Positions 7,460 to 15,252 are shown, numbered from the stretch's first letter. The stretch is DNA of 18,076 bases from an uncultured Gammaproteobacteria bacterium (GCA_938039225.1 CALHVH010000021.1:1-18076); one strand, 5' to 3'. Program-made: numbers and translations. The notes: generated from the letters alone by a model not told the origin.

Positions 7460-7987
7460 ATGTCCTTTCAAGAAATTCCTCAGATTTTGTATCAAGAAAC
7501 TACATTGTGGGTGCCTCGCTTATTAGGTGTTGTGCTAATAATTTTAGTTTATTTTGTAGTGATTAAACTATTGAAAACGGCTGTAAAGAAACTAGCCGAG
7601 AAATTTGATTTAGATGTTCATTTAAGTTCCTTACTAGTACGTGGAGCAAGATTGGGATTAATTCTTTTCGCTTTCATAAGTATATTAGGTACTTTGGGCA
7701 TCAATGTTATGGCGCTTGTGGCGGGTTTAGGTCTGACTGGTTTTGCAATAGGATTTGCCTTAAAAGATACTATTTCGAATTTACTCTCAGGAATTATGAT
7801 TTTGTTATATCAGCCATTTGAGATTGGAGATACTATTAAGGTTCTTGGATATGAAGGTGAAGTTACTGATATTGACTTACGTTACACTAATATAGAGAGT
7901 CATGGGAGTAGAGTGTTAATTCCAAATGCTAAGTTATTTACAGATCCAATAACTGTTTTAAATGTAAAGAGTGCAATTGAAAAGTAA
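7460..7987 (+). CDS. Short MscS-family mechanosensitive channel
   Basis: A 175-residue membrane protein of the small-conductance mechanosensitive channel family, which opens under membrane tension to release solutes. Hydrophobic helices lie near residues 18-38, 60-80 and 82-112. The third is the Gly/Ala-rich pore helix (LVAGLGLTGFAIGFALKD) and runs into the conserved ISNLLSGIMILLYQPFEIGD. The beta domain follows (VTDIDLRYTNIESHGSRVLIPNAKLFTDPITVLNV), and the protein stops soon after. E. coli MscS has 286 residues, so the C-terminal alpha/beta cage is missing. There is no frameshift sign: the stop TAA overlaps the next ATG (TAATG), so this appears to be its natural end. No clear Shine-Dalgarno sequence precedes the ATG. 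It is the first gene of a four-gene run. The family call is firm. Confidence 0.92.
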   Translation: MSFQEIPQILYQETTLWVPRLLGVVLIILVYFVVIKLLKTAVKKLAEKFDLDVHLSSLLVRGARLGLILFAFISILGTLGINVMALVAGLGLTGFAIGFALKDTISNLLSGIMILLYQPFEIGDTIKVLGYEGEVTDIDLRYTNIESHGSRVLIPNAKLFTDPITVLNVKSAIEK

Positions 7988-8523
7988 TGTCTACGCAGTC
8001 GCAAATTATTCTTGATACTAAACAATGGCTGGAGAATATTGTCATTGGTTTAAATCTTTGTCCCTTTGCAAAAAAAGAGTACGTAAAAGAGAGAGTTCGA
8101 TTTGTTGTGTGTGAGGATGAAGATGAAACTAACTTGCTTTTTAGTTTGAGCCAAGAGTTAGAGTTTATTTTTGCAAATGATAAGATTGAAACAAGTTTAA
8201 TAATTCTCTCAAATGTTTTACAAGACTTTAATGATTACAATCAATTTCTTGATTTAGTTGATGCACTAATTGCGAAAATGGACTTTGAAGGTGAGTTCCA
8301 GATAGCCAGTTTTCATCCGGCATATCAATTTGCGGATACAGATTTTGATGATGTGGAAAATTATACTAATCGCTCACCTTATCCAATTTTGCATATACTT
8401 AGAGAGGCAAGTTTAGAAAAGGCAATTGATAGTTATCCTAAGGTTGATGATATTCCTGAAAAAAATATTGTCTTACTGAAAGCTATGGGTTTAGAAAAAA
8501 TCAAAGCAGTTCTAAATGGGTAA
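7987..8523 (+). CDS. DUF1415 family protein
   Basis: A 178-residue protein matching the DUF1415 family, recognised by the N-terminal WLENIVIGLNLCPFAKKEY, the central FQIASFHPAYQFADT and the ENYTNRSPYPILHILREASLEKA segment. It has no signal peptide or membrane helix and is likely cytosolic. The conserved Cys in LCPFA and the His in FHP are plausible functional residues, but no activity is established for the family that I know of. Its start shares one base with the MscS stop, and its last 8 bases overlap the next gene, so translation of the three is probably coupled. The length is normal for the family. Confidence 0.88.
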   Translation: MSTQSQIILDTKQWLENIVIGLNLCPFAKKEYVKERVRFVVCEDEDETNLLFSLSQELEFIFANDKIETSLIILSNVLQDFNDYNQFLDLVDALIAKMDFEGEFQIASFHPAYQFADTDFDDVENYTNRSPYPILHILREASLEKAIDSYPKVDDIPEKNIVLLKAMGLEKIKAVLNG

Positions 8524-9307
8524 AGTTACAAAAATTAGTATTTTGGGCAGTGGTTGGTTAGGACTTCCTTTATCTAAATTTTTAGCGGATAAAAATTATT
8601 CAGTAAAAACATCTACTCGTTCAGAAATACGAGCTAAGCAAATTCGTCAAAATGGCATTGACGCATACGTTTTTGATATTGAGAACCTTCCTCAATCAAA
8701 TTTGTCTTTTTTGGATGCGAATATTTTAATTATCAATATCACATCAAAAAATATTCCAGCTTTTAAAGACTTATTGCTTGAACTTGAAAAATCCAAAATA
8801 GATAGAGTGATATTTGTAAGCTCCTCATCTGTTTATCCTAATTTAAATAAGGTGGTTGCTGAAGACGATGGAGTTGAACTTAATGAGCATAAGCTATATC
8901 TTATTGAAAATATTTTTCGTCAAAATACTAAATTCCAAACAACGGTACTGCGTTTATCTGGCTTAATTGGATATTCGCGACACCCGGGTAATTGGTTTGC
9001 AACAAGGCCAATATCACAGCCTAATGCGCCGGTTAATCTTATCCATAGAGACGATTGTATTGGTTTGATTGAGGCTATTATTGATCAACAAGCCTGGGGA
9101 GAGGTTTTTAATGGGGTAGCTGATACCCACCCAATAAAACGCGACTATTATTCTTATGCAAAAAGCCTACAGAATAAAGCTCCCCCCGGTTTAGTTGAGG
9201 GTGAGACACTTAGCTATAAAATTGTCAGTAATGCTAAAATCAAGGATTATTTACGGTATCAGTTGATTCATCCAGACATTATGAAGATTACATTCGATAA
9301 TGAGTGA
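8516..9307 (+). CDS. YeeZ-like NAD(P)-binding protein (atypical extended SDR/epimerase fold)
   Basis: A 263-residue protein with an N-terminal Rossmann fold: ISILGSGWLGLPLSKFL gives the GxGxxG nucleotide-binding loop at Gly11-Gly13-Gly16. The strand ending VIFVSSSSVYPN (near residues 98-109) and the TTVLRLSGLIGYSRHPG region are typical of extended SDR sugar epimerase-like proteins of the YeeZ type. The usual YxxxK catalytic pair is not evident: the matching helix reads KLYLIENIFRQN. Oxidoreductase activity is therefore uncertain. The start overlaps the DUF1415 gene by 8 bases, and 9 bases separate the stop from the following gene. The role is unknown; related proteins are annotated only as NAD(P)-dependent epimerase/dehydratase or YeeZ. 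Confidence 0.8.
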   Translation: MGKVTKISILGSGWLGLPLSKFLADKNYSVKTSTRSEIRAKQIRQNGIDAYVFDIENLPQSNLSFLDANILIINITSKNIPAFKDLLLELEKSKIDRVIFVSSSSVYPNLNKVVAEDDGVELNEHKLYLIENIFRQNTKFQTTVLRLSGLIGYSRHPGNWFATRPISQPNAPVNLIHRDDCIGLIEAIIDQQAWGEVFNGVADTHPIKRDYYSYAKSLQNKAPPGLVEGETLSYKIVSNAKIKDYLRYQLIHPDIMKITFDNE

Positions 9308-9316
9308 ATTTAAATT

Positions 9317-9817
9317 ATGAAGAAAATTTCTGAATATTTTCGTTTGATTGTTTTTGTAATGGCGATGCTCGTTGGTATTCAAGCTCCTAGCTTTGTTGAT
9401 CAATATGGGAAAAGTCTTGAATCTCATTTACGAGAATCCAATTTAAGCTTGGCCGAATTTCAAGACGATGCAGATAAGTTTTTTTCAGGTGATTTACTTA
9501 AGTTAATCGAACATTATCAAAATACTGATGATCAAGTATTTAATTCAGGTGGTGAAAGTATTGATGCACTCTATCAACGGAATCAGATTTTACAATCAGC
9601 ATCTCAGGAATTTAAACAAAGCTTATTCAGTCCGTATTTTGTGACTTTAAAAAATCCAATTCCGGATATTAGAGATGAAGTTCGCGAAAACTATACTTAT
9701 TCGATAATTTTGAACAAAATTGCAATTCTGCTTGGGGTAGTTTTCGGTTTTTTTGCATTGATTATTATTGCTCTTCCCGGTATTTTTGTTCGATTATTAG
9801 GGTTTAATAAAGCTTAG
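9317..9817 (+). CDS. DUF2937 family membrane protein
   Basis: A 166-residue protein with a hydrophobic helix at each end: residues about 8-27 (IVFVMAMLVGIQAPSFVDQY) and about 131-158 (ILNKIAILLGVVFGFFALIIIALPG). The region between is polar and charged. The N-terminal VGIQAPSFVDQYGKSLESHL, followed by LAEFQDDADKFFSGDLLKLIEHY, matches the DUF2937 pattern as I recall it. The two-helix hairpin would place the central part on one face of the inner membrane, probably periplasmic. Its function is unknown. It ends the mscS-DUF1415-yeeZ-like run, and its stop overlaps the convergent sdpI-like stop by 4 bases (9814-9817). Confidence 0.75.
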   Translation: MKKISEYFRLIVFVMAMLVGIQAPSFVDQYGKSLESHLRESNLSLAEFQDDADKFFSGDLLKLIEHYQNTDDQVFNSGGESIDALYQRNQILQSASQEFKQSLFSPYFVTLKNPIPDIRDEVRENYTYSIILNKIAILLGVVFGFFALIIIALPGIFVRLLGFNKA

Positions 9818-10482
9818 TCTTCTTTTGGTTCCGGTGTAAATCCTTCTAGTTTTTTGTATAAAATGAAAGAATAAACAACAGGAATCAATACTAAGCCTGA
9901 AACTACTGCTAACCCATAAATGTGACTTTTAAAGAACGGTTGCAGCATTAATAACAAGCCTCCAATGACAAAGGTCCATGCTCCGATACGATGCGTTCTA
10001 TCCCATACCTCGTCGCTTGCTAAAGTCCATGGCGTTCGTATGCCTATAAAAAAATTCTTTCTGACTTTTGAAAGGTAATTTCCGGTAAGAACCAACAACA
10101 ATCCGACCATGATAATCACCACGTTCGACATATTGAAGTTAGATTCGGTATTGAGCATTGAATACAGCAATATAAGACCTATTATGCAGAAAAATACCGT
10201 CATAACTAATTGTAAAATACCAACTATCGGCATGAATTGATCCATACGATATTTCTGAGGAGATAATTTTGGTAATGCAATAAAAAGAGCCCAACTACCA
10301 AACGCAATCAAGGGATACATAAAAGCTACCCAAAATGATTTATCAGCATAACCATCTACTTCGCCTTTGATGTTCCAATGTATTGGTAAGGTCTCTGGTA
10401 GTTGCGGGTAAAAGTAAGCGGTAATTGCAAACAATAGTAGACATAAAATTAAGCCAATGCTCATGGATGTTTTAAACTTCAT
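9814..10482 (-). CDS. SdpI-family membrane protein (DUF1648 plus SdpI domain)
   Basis: A 222-residue polytopic membrane protein with about six hydrophobic segments. The N-terminus carries the DUF1648 signature: LPETLPIHWNIKGEVDGYADK, near residues 28-48. The C-terminal part carries the SdpI signature NYLSKVRKNFFIGIRTPWTL followed by DEVWDRTHRIGAW (about 135-168). In Bacillus subtilis SdpI gives immunity to the SdpC toxin and also acts with the SdpR repressor in signalling. Here the upstream neighbour is an SdpR-like ArsR repressor one base away, the same pair order as in Bacillus. The ribosome binding site (AGGAG on the minus strand) lies in the end of the sdpR-like gene. No SdpC-like toxin gene is visible in this window. 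An immunity role is therefore only a family-based possibility. Confidence 0.88.
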   Translation of the reverse strand: MKFKTSMSIGLILCLLLFAITAYFYPQLPETLPIHWNIKGEVDGYADKSFWVAFMYPLIAFGSWALFIALPKLSPQKYRMDQFMPIVGILQLVMTVFFCIIGLILLYSMLNTESNFNMSNVVIIMVGLLLVLTGNYLSKVRKNFFIGIRTPWTLASDEVWDRTHRIGAWTFVIGGLLLMLQPFFKSHIYGLAVVSGLVLIPVVYSFILYKKLEGFTPEPKED

Positions 10483-10483
10483 T

Positions 10484-10780
10484 TTATTCTCCTTCCTTAT
10501 CTATAACGTTGTCGCCCGCATTGAATAAGTCCAATAGGAGGGCGGTTACATCTTCAAACACACTCGTGTTGAGTGAATAAATTATCTGTTGGCCATTGCG
10601 GCGTGTTTTGACCAAATCAGCTTTTTTTAATAAGTTGAAATGATGCGATAAAGACCCTTTGCTAATTGGGAATAACTCAGACAATTCGCCAGCATTCATA
10701 GAGCCTTTTTTAAGCACTTTGAGAATTTGCCTTCGAGTTGGGTCGGCTAAGGCTTTAAATAGGCTTTGATTTTCAGACAT
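10484..10780 (-). CDS. ArsR-family repressor, SdpR-like
   Basis: A 98-residue ArsR/SmtB-type winged helix-turn-helix protein. It begins with the family motif LFKALADPTRRQILKVLKKG, has the recognition region ISKGSLSHHFNLLKKADLV near residues 39-57, and then a wing (TRRNGQQIIYSL). The metal-binding ELCVCDL-type motif of metal sensors is absent; that position reads GELSELFPI, so this is a non-metal member like SdpR. It lies directly upstream of the sdpI-like gene with a 1-base gap. ATG at 10780 is the only sensible start, since the next Met lies inside the DNA-binding domain. There is no ribosome binding site before it, and the predicted promoter would start transcription at or next to the ATG. 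It probably represses its own operon through the inverted repeats at 10796-10826. Confidence 0.9.
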   Translation of the reverse strand: MSENQSLFKALADPTRRQILKVLKKGSMNAGELSELFPISKGSLSHHFNLLKKADLVKTRRNGQQIIYSLNTSVFEDVTALLLDLFNAGDNVIDKEGE

Positions 10781-10786
10781 GGGCGT

Positions 10787-10826
10787 AGTTTACGAGATAT
10801 TTTGATATTTGTCAAAATATCAAAAT
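10787..10826 (-). promoter_or_regulatory. sdpR-like promoter with nested inverted-repeat operator
   Basis: On the minus strand TTGACA (10810-10815) and TAAACT (10787-10792) are spaced by 17 bases, which would start transcription around 10780, the A of the sdpR-like ATG. Two overlapping perfect inverted repeats cover the -35 and spacer. One is GATATTTTGA (10796-10805), a 6-base centre, and TCAAAATATC (10812-10821). The other is ATTTTGATATTT (10799-10810), a 4-base centre, and AAATATCAAAAT (10815-10826). ArsR-family repressors bind such AT-rich dyads, so this is a strong candidate autoregulatory site. Confidence 0.65.
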
Positions 10827-10877
10827 AAGAGCAATAAATGTTCAAAGTGTCTGTTTTTATTGATATTTTCCAATATT

Positions 10878-10908
10878 TTGACCTATTTCTTTTGCATTCT
10901 TCTATACT
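10878..10908 (+). promoter_or_regulatory. Possible recQ promoter
   Basis: TTGACC (10878-10883) and TATACT (10903-10908) each differ from consensus at one position but are 19 bases apart, which is longer than ideal. The -35 overlaps another ATATTTTGA half-site (10873-10881) of the kind seen in the sdpR-like operator. It would give a leader of about 35 bases before the GTG start of recQ. Confidence 0.4.
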
Positions 10909-10934
10909 GTCTCACTTCAAAAAAGTTATAAAAA

Positions 10935-10958
10935 ATGGTCAAAGTTAAGTGGATTTAA
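10935..10958 (+). other. Seven-codon minimal reading frame overlapping the recQ start
   Basis: ATG at 10935 opens a frame of seven codons (MVKVKWI) ending at TAA 10956-10958. It overlaps the GTG start of recQ at 10949 in another frame. There is no clear ribosome binding site for either start. It may be chance, or a leader that affects initiation at the GTG. Confidence 0.15.
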
Positions 10959-12757
10959 GCCAATCACAAGCAAAAAAACAATTGGAAAAAGTCTTTGGCT
11001 ATTCTGAATTTCGATTAGAGCAAGAAGAAATCATTGATACTCTAGTGGCGGGTGACGACGCTTTAGTGCTCATGCCTACCGGCGGCGGAAAATCTTTGTG
11101 TTATCAGATCCCTGCATTGGTTCGCGAGGGAACAGCTGTTGTAGTTTCCCCCTTAATTGCATTGATGCAAGATCAAGTAGCGGCCTTAAAACAAAATGGT
11201 GTTAAAGCCGAGTTTGTAAACTCAAGTTTAGATGGTCAAGAGGTCTATAGAATTGAAAGCGCGGTACTTGCCGGGCAAGTGGATCTCTTATACCTGTCCC
11301 CAGAGCGCTTATTGCAAGATAGAACCTTAAATTTACTGCATGAAGTTAAGCTTTCGCTTTTTGCTATTGATGAAGCGCATTGCGTTTCCCGTTGGGGGCA
11401 TGACTTTAGGCCTGAATATCAGCAGTTGTTTCATCTCTCACGAGAGTTTCCAAACGTCCCTCGTATCGCTTTAACCGCTACCGCTGATGAACGCACACGC
11501 CAAGAAATCATTGCACAACTTGCACTAGAGAATGCCAAAGTATTTATTAGTAGCTTTGATCGACCAAATATTCATTACACCATTAGTGAAAAGCAAAATG
11601 CTAAGCAACGATTAATTGATTTTATAAAGCATCAACACAGTGGTGATTCTGGAATTGTCTACTGTCTTTCGCGTAAGCGTGTAGAGGAGTTTGCTGAAAC
11701 TTTGCAGTCAGCCGGTTTTAACGCTTTAGCTTATCACGCGGGCATGAATGCCGAAGTGCGAAAAAACAATCAAGACGAGTTTATTCATGAAGAGGGCATA
11801 ATTATGGTGGCAACCATAGCTTTCGGAATGGGTATAGATAAACCGAATGTCAGATTTGTTGCTCACATGGATATGCCCAAAAGTGTTGAAGCTTATTATC
11901 AGCAAACAGGTAGAGCGGGCCGTGATGGCTTACCAGCTAATGCTTGGATGTTGCATGGCTTACAGGATGTAATCCAAATGAGTCAATGGATTAATCAGAG
12001 TGACGCCCCTGAAAATATCAAACGTGTAGAGCATGAAAAACTCAGTGCCTTAGTAGGCTTGTGTGAAACCATTAGTTGTAGACGTGAAAAAATACTTGCC
12101 TATTTTGGTGAGCAAGGTCAAGAGAAATGTGGGAATTGCGATAATTGCCAAATTCCTCCTGTGACTTGGGATGCAACAGAGGCCGCTCAAAAAGCCCTTT
12201 CAGCCATCGCACGTACAGGACATCGATTTGGCACGGCTCATATTATTGATATTCTTGCTGGTTCAGAAAATGAAAAAGTTTTAAGTTATGGTCACCAAAA
12301 ATTACCAGTCTTCGGTTTAGGTAAAGACATCACCAAAGTGACTTGGCGTTCAGTGATTCGACAATTGATTATGCTTAATTTCGTCCGTATTGATGTTGAG
12401 AACTACAATGTTTTGAGTCTGCGTGAAGAATGTAGGCCTATCCTTAAGGGTGAACAAAAATTATATTTACGCCAAGCATTGAAAAAAGCTGATAAAAAGA
12501 AAAAGCAATCAGCCACTAATCAATTTGTTGCTGAAGATGATAAGGACTTGTTTGAGCATCTTAAGTCTGTACGTTTAGAATTAGCACATGAAAATGGTGT
12601 GCCACCTTATGCCGTTTTTCACGATAAAACGCTTATTGCTATGGCCGAAATTAAACCGCAAAACGAAGATGAGTTATTAGAAATCAGTGGCGTTGGTCAA
12701 TATAAGCTTGAGAAATATGCAGATTATTTCTTAGAAGCGATCAGTGAATATGTTTAA
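10949..12757 (+). CDS. recQ: ATP-dependent DNA helicase RecQ
   Basis: A 602-residue protein, close to the 609-610 of E. coli RecQ and collinear with it. RecQ unwinds DNA 3'-to-5' in recombination and repair of stalled forks. The helicase core has Walker A TGGGKS (Lys48), DEAH at 141-144 followed by the RecQ aromatic-rich loop CVSRWGHDFRPEY, the SFDRPNI motif, and motif VI QQTGRAGRDG. The zinc-binding part has four Cys (377, 394, 397, 400). A winged-helix RQC domain follows (about 410-510), then the HRDC domain from about 524 to the end (VPPYAVFHDKTLIAMAE, ISGVGQYKLEKY). The start is GTG at 10949; the nearest upstream ATG, at 10935, is out of frame and soon stops. No good Shine-Dalgarno sequence is seen. 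It is the first gene of a plus-strand run. Confidence 0.97.
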   Translation: MDLSQSQAKKQLEKVFGYSEFRLEQEEIIDTLVAGDDALVLMPTGGGKSLCYQIPALVREGTAVVVSPLIALMQDQVAALKQNGVKAEFVNSSLDGQEVYRIESAVLAGQVDLLYLSPERLLQDRTLNLLHEVKLSLFAIDEAHCVSRWGHDFRPEYQQLFHLSREFPNVPRIALTATADERTRQEIIAQLALENAKVFISSFDRPNIHYTISEKQNAKQRLIDFIKHQHSGDSGIVYCLSRKRVEEFAETLQSAGFNALAYHAGMNAEVRKNNQDEFIHEEGIIMVATIAFGMGIDKPNVRFVAHMDMPKSVEAYYQQTGRAGRDGLPANAWMLHGLQDVIQMSQWINQSDAPENIKRVEHEKLSALVGLCETISCRREKILAYFGEQGQEKCGNCDNCQIPPVTWDATEAAQKALSAIARTGHRFGTAHIIDILAGSENEKVLSYGHQKLPVFGLGKDITKVTWRSVIRQLIMLNFVRIDVENYNVLSLREECRPILKGEQKLYLRQALKKADKKKKQSATNQFVAEDDKDLFEHLKSVRLELAHENGVPPYAVFHDKTLIAMAEIKPQNEDELLEISGVGQYKLEKYADYFLEAISEYV

Positions 12758-12784
12758 ATTTAGAATCATGCTTTATACTTTGGT

Positions 12785-13891
12785 ATGCACAAGATAAAAA
12801 TTCCTTATTTATTACTTTCTACTTGCCTAATATTATCAGCATGCACTATTGATTTCATTGTTGATTCTGCAACAAAGCTTGTTCCATCAGAGTACTTATC
12901 AGATTTACCGATTGCTATCAGCAATAATGCAGTGTCTAGTGTTGAAGTAAATAATTCATCGAGGCTATATAGCTTTTTAGGTTTAGAGGCTGGCAAAACA
13001 TGGTCGGATGTCTCTAAGAAAGTTTTTCGTTTTTCTAACGGTCAATGGGAACAATTAGCTGATGCTCCAGTTGAACAAGGCAGACTTGCTTCGGTAGCGG
13101 TAACGGTTAGGAATAAGATATATTTATTCGGTGGCTATACTGTCTCTGAAGATCATTCAGAAATTTCTACTCCAGAAGCACTTAGGTTTGATCCACTAGA
13201 TGAAAGCTACACCCGTGTTACCGATATTCCAATTCCAACGGATGATGCCGTTGCCTTGGTTTATCAGGATCGATATATTTACCTTATTAGTGGGTGGCAT
13301 AATCGAGGCAATATCAGTTTAGTACAGGTCTATGATGTAGTGACTGATTATTGGCAACAAGCCACGCAGTTTCCTGGTTCTCCAGTGTTCGGTCACTCTG
13401 GAGGGCTTGTAGGGAATAAGATGATAGTCTGTGATGGAGTAAAAATTAACTATCCTGAATTATCCGCCGGTGCAGGTGCAAGGCGTGAATTTGTCATGAG
13501 TGATGAATGTTATCAGGGTCTTATTGATACAAAAGATCCTACTCGAATTCATTGGTCGGTTTTGCCAAGTCATCCGTTTGCGCCTCGTTACCGTGCTGCA
13601 GCTGTTGGAGATACAATAAATAATAGAGTGTTATTTCTCGGTGGCAGCAATAACCCTTATAACTTTAATGGTATAGGATATAACGGTGAGCCTTCTGAAT
13701 CTGTGAATTCTATTTTTGCTTTCGATTTTGATGAGGGTACTTGGTTACATTTAGGAGCCACAAAGATCTCAACAATGGATCATCGCGGTTTACTTACAAT
13801 GGATAATAAGTTCATTACAGTAGGTGGGATGGACTCACAACAAAATGTACTTACTAAAACACACGCGATTGCTATTCCGAGTAAAGATTAA
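12785..13891 (+). CDS. Kelch-repeat lipoprotein
   Basis: A 368-residue lipoprotein: the N-terminus is hydrophobic and ends in the lipobox LSAC with Cys20 as the acylated residue. The body has kelch-type repeats, seen as VRNKIYLFGGY, YQDRYIYLISGW, NNRVLFLGGS and NKFITVGGM, each preceded by a strand and followed by a Tyr or Trp strand (FRFSNGQWEQLADAP, YDVVTDYWQQATQFP, FDFDEGTWLHLGA). This predicts a beta-propeller in the periplasm or on the outer membrane. NanM-type mutarotases are one known periplasmic kelch group, but no specific residue pattern here supports that function. It starts 27 bases after recQ and its TAA directly abuts the ATG of the next gene, so it is likely co-transcribed with both. 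No clear ribosome binding site is seen. Confidence 0.82.
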   Translation: MHKIKIPYLLLSTCLILSACTIDFIVDSATKLVPSEYLSDLPIAISNNAVSSVEVNNSSRLYSFLGLEAGKTWSDVSKKVFRFSNGQWEQLADAPVEQGRLASVAVTVRNKIYLFGGYTVSEDHSEISTPEALRFDPLDESYTRVTDIPIPTDDAVALVYQDRYIYLISGWHNRGNISLVQVYDVVTDYWQQATQFPGSPVFGHSGGLVGNKMIVCDGVKINYPELSAGAGARREFVMSDECYQGLIDTKDPTRIHWSVLPSHPFAPRYRAAAVGDTINNRVLFLGGSNNPYNFNGIGYNGEPSESVNSIFAFDFDEGTWLHLGATKISTMDHRGLLTMDNKFITVGGMDSQQNVLTKTHAIAIPSKD

Positions 13892-14845
13892 ATGACCACT
13901 AAAAAAGCCTATCTATTTCTTATTGTAGGAACTCTTATTATCAGTTTTGCCCCTATCTTTGCTCGTTTAGTGCAAATAGATACAGCTGAGTACAGTGCAA
14001 TGGATCCTACTGCGGCTGCATTTTATAGAGCCTTCATTGGCGGTATTTTTTTGTGTATTGTTTTGTTTGTGCAAAAAAAATCACTTTTTAAAATTAACAA
14101 ACGTGTGTTGGGATACTTATGTATCGGTGGTTTGTTTTTTTCTGCCGATATGACGGCATGGTATAGATCAATCGTTTTGGTAGGTCCTGGTTTGGCCACA
14201 CTTTTGGCTAGCTTTCAGGTTTTTGTTTTAACTATCGTCGGTTTTCTATTTCTAAAGGAGCGTCCAGGTTTGTTGCAGTGGCTATCAATACCTATCGCTT
14301 TGTTTGGGTTAGCATTGATCGTCGGATTGGATTGGAGTGCTATTGATGCAAGTTATCGTTTAGGTATTATTTTAGGCTTACTAACGGCATTTTGTTATGC
14401 TATATATATTTTGGCGCTTCGTGGTGCAAATAAGTTCGAATTACAAAATTCAACTGAGCCCAATGATCCAATTCGACTCATTGCAGTCGTTTCTTTGATT
14501 ACAGCCGTAATACTATTTCTATTTACTATTGCTGGCGGGGAAAGTTTTTCGGTACAAAAGCCTAGTAATTGGATCTGGTTGATTTTAACCGGTGTGTTTT
14601 GTCAGGCTATTGCTTGGGTGATTATTTCATTAAGCTTGCCGCATATTCGGGCCGCTCATGTTGGCATGATAATTTTATTGCAGCCAATTTTTGCTTTCAT
14701 TTGGGATATTCTTATTTTTGATAGGCCAGTTAAAAGTATAGAAATTATTGGAGCCAGTATTGCGATTTTAGCTATATACATAGGTTCTATGCAAAAAACT
14801 GATGCCCCCCAAAGCTCAAGAGTATCGAGTAAAAATGCTCACTGA
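13892..14845 (+). CDS. EamA/DMT-superfamily transporter
   Basis: A 317-residue protein with about ten hydrophobic helices in two halves (residues about 5-140 and 157-300), the layout of two EamA domains in drug/metabolite transporters. Typical features are SFAPIFARLV and AAAFYRAFIGG in helix 1-2, LLASFQVFVLTIVGFLFLKERP at the end of the first half, and the matching HVGMIILLQPIFAFIWDILIFDRP in the second half. It is an inner-membrane carrier probably exporting or importing a small metabolite; the substrate cannot be read from sequence. It begins immediately after the kelch lipoprotein stop. Its end overlaps the next reading frame by 11 bases (start at 14835) or 44 bases (start at 14802). Confidence 0.92.
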   Translation: MTTKKAYLFLIVGTLIISFAPIFARLVQIDTAEYSAMDPTAAAFYRAFIGGIFLCIVLFVQKKSLFKINKRVLGYLCIGGLFFSADMTAWYRSIVLVGPGLATLLASFQVFVLTIVGFLFLKERPGLLQWLSIPIALFGLALIVGLDWSAIDASYRLGIILGLLTAFCYAIYILALRGANKFELQNSTEPNDPIRLIAVVSLITAVILFLFTIAGGESFSVQKPSNWIWLILTGVFCQAIAWVIISLSLPHIRAAHVGMIILLQPIFAFIWDILIFDRPVKSIEIIGASIAILAIYIGSMQKTDAPQSSRVSSKNAH

Positions 14846-15239
14846 TTTAGAATTATTATCCTTGTTTGAAGAACAGGCTATCAGCAATGAAGCATGGACA
14901 CATGAATATCATATTCGAGTAGCGAGTATTTACCTGAAGTCTTATAGTTTTGAAGAAGCAGTAGATAGAGTGAAGCAGGGTATAAAAAAATTAAATGCGG
15001 CTAATTCGGTACCCGAGTCTCAGTTTAGAGGTTTTCACGAAACTATTACATTGGGATGGTTGAGATTGCTTCGGTTTAAACTGCATTCTAAGCACGCTAA
15101 CTCTTCATTGGATTTGATAGAGAAATGTCCTGAACTGTTAAATTCCAAGCTTTTAAACGAATATTATTCTGAGGCTCGTTTAATGTCATTAGAAGCAAAA
15201 CAAAATTTCATTGAACCCGATATCAAAACCTTAGAATAG
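14835..15239 (+). CDS. Conserved small protein with THxxH and FHET motifs, function unknown
   Basis: A 134-residue protein if started at ATG 14835 (MLTDLELLSLFEEQ); an in-frame ATG at 14802 would add 11 residues inside the transporter gene. The downstream start is preferred because it gives the usual small overlap and the extra residues look unlike the rest. No signal peptide or membrane helix is present. The pattern WTHEYHIRVASIYL, later GIKKLNAAN and GFHETITLGWLRLL, matches an uncharacterised family I have seen in many bacteria (WTH..HLRVA and YHET.T). The two His-rich motifs could bind a metal or form an active site, but no function is known to me. It ends the recQ-kelch-DMT run. Bases 15240-15348 after it are noncoding. 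Confidence 0.7.
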   Translation: MLTDLELLSLFEEQAISNEAWTHEYHIRVASIYLKSYSFEEAVDRVKQGIKKLNAANSVPESQFRGFHETITLGWLRLLRFKLHSKHANSSLDLIEKCPELLNSKLLNEYYSEARLMSLEAKQNFIEPDIKTLE

Positions 15240-15252
15240 CTTAAATTAGTTT

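Noticed and set aside
12805..12996. Minus-strand open frame opposite the kelch lipoprotein
   Set aside because: It overlaps a clear lipoprotein signal and shows no family features.
14802..14834. ATG at 14802 as the start of the small conserved protein
   Set aside because: Possible, but the 44-base overlap and uncharacteristic residues make ATG 14835 the better choice.
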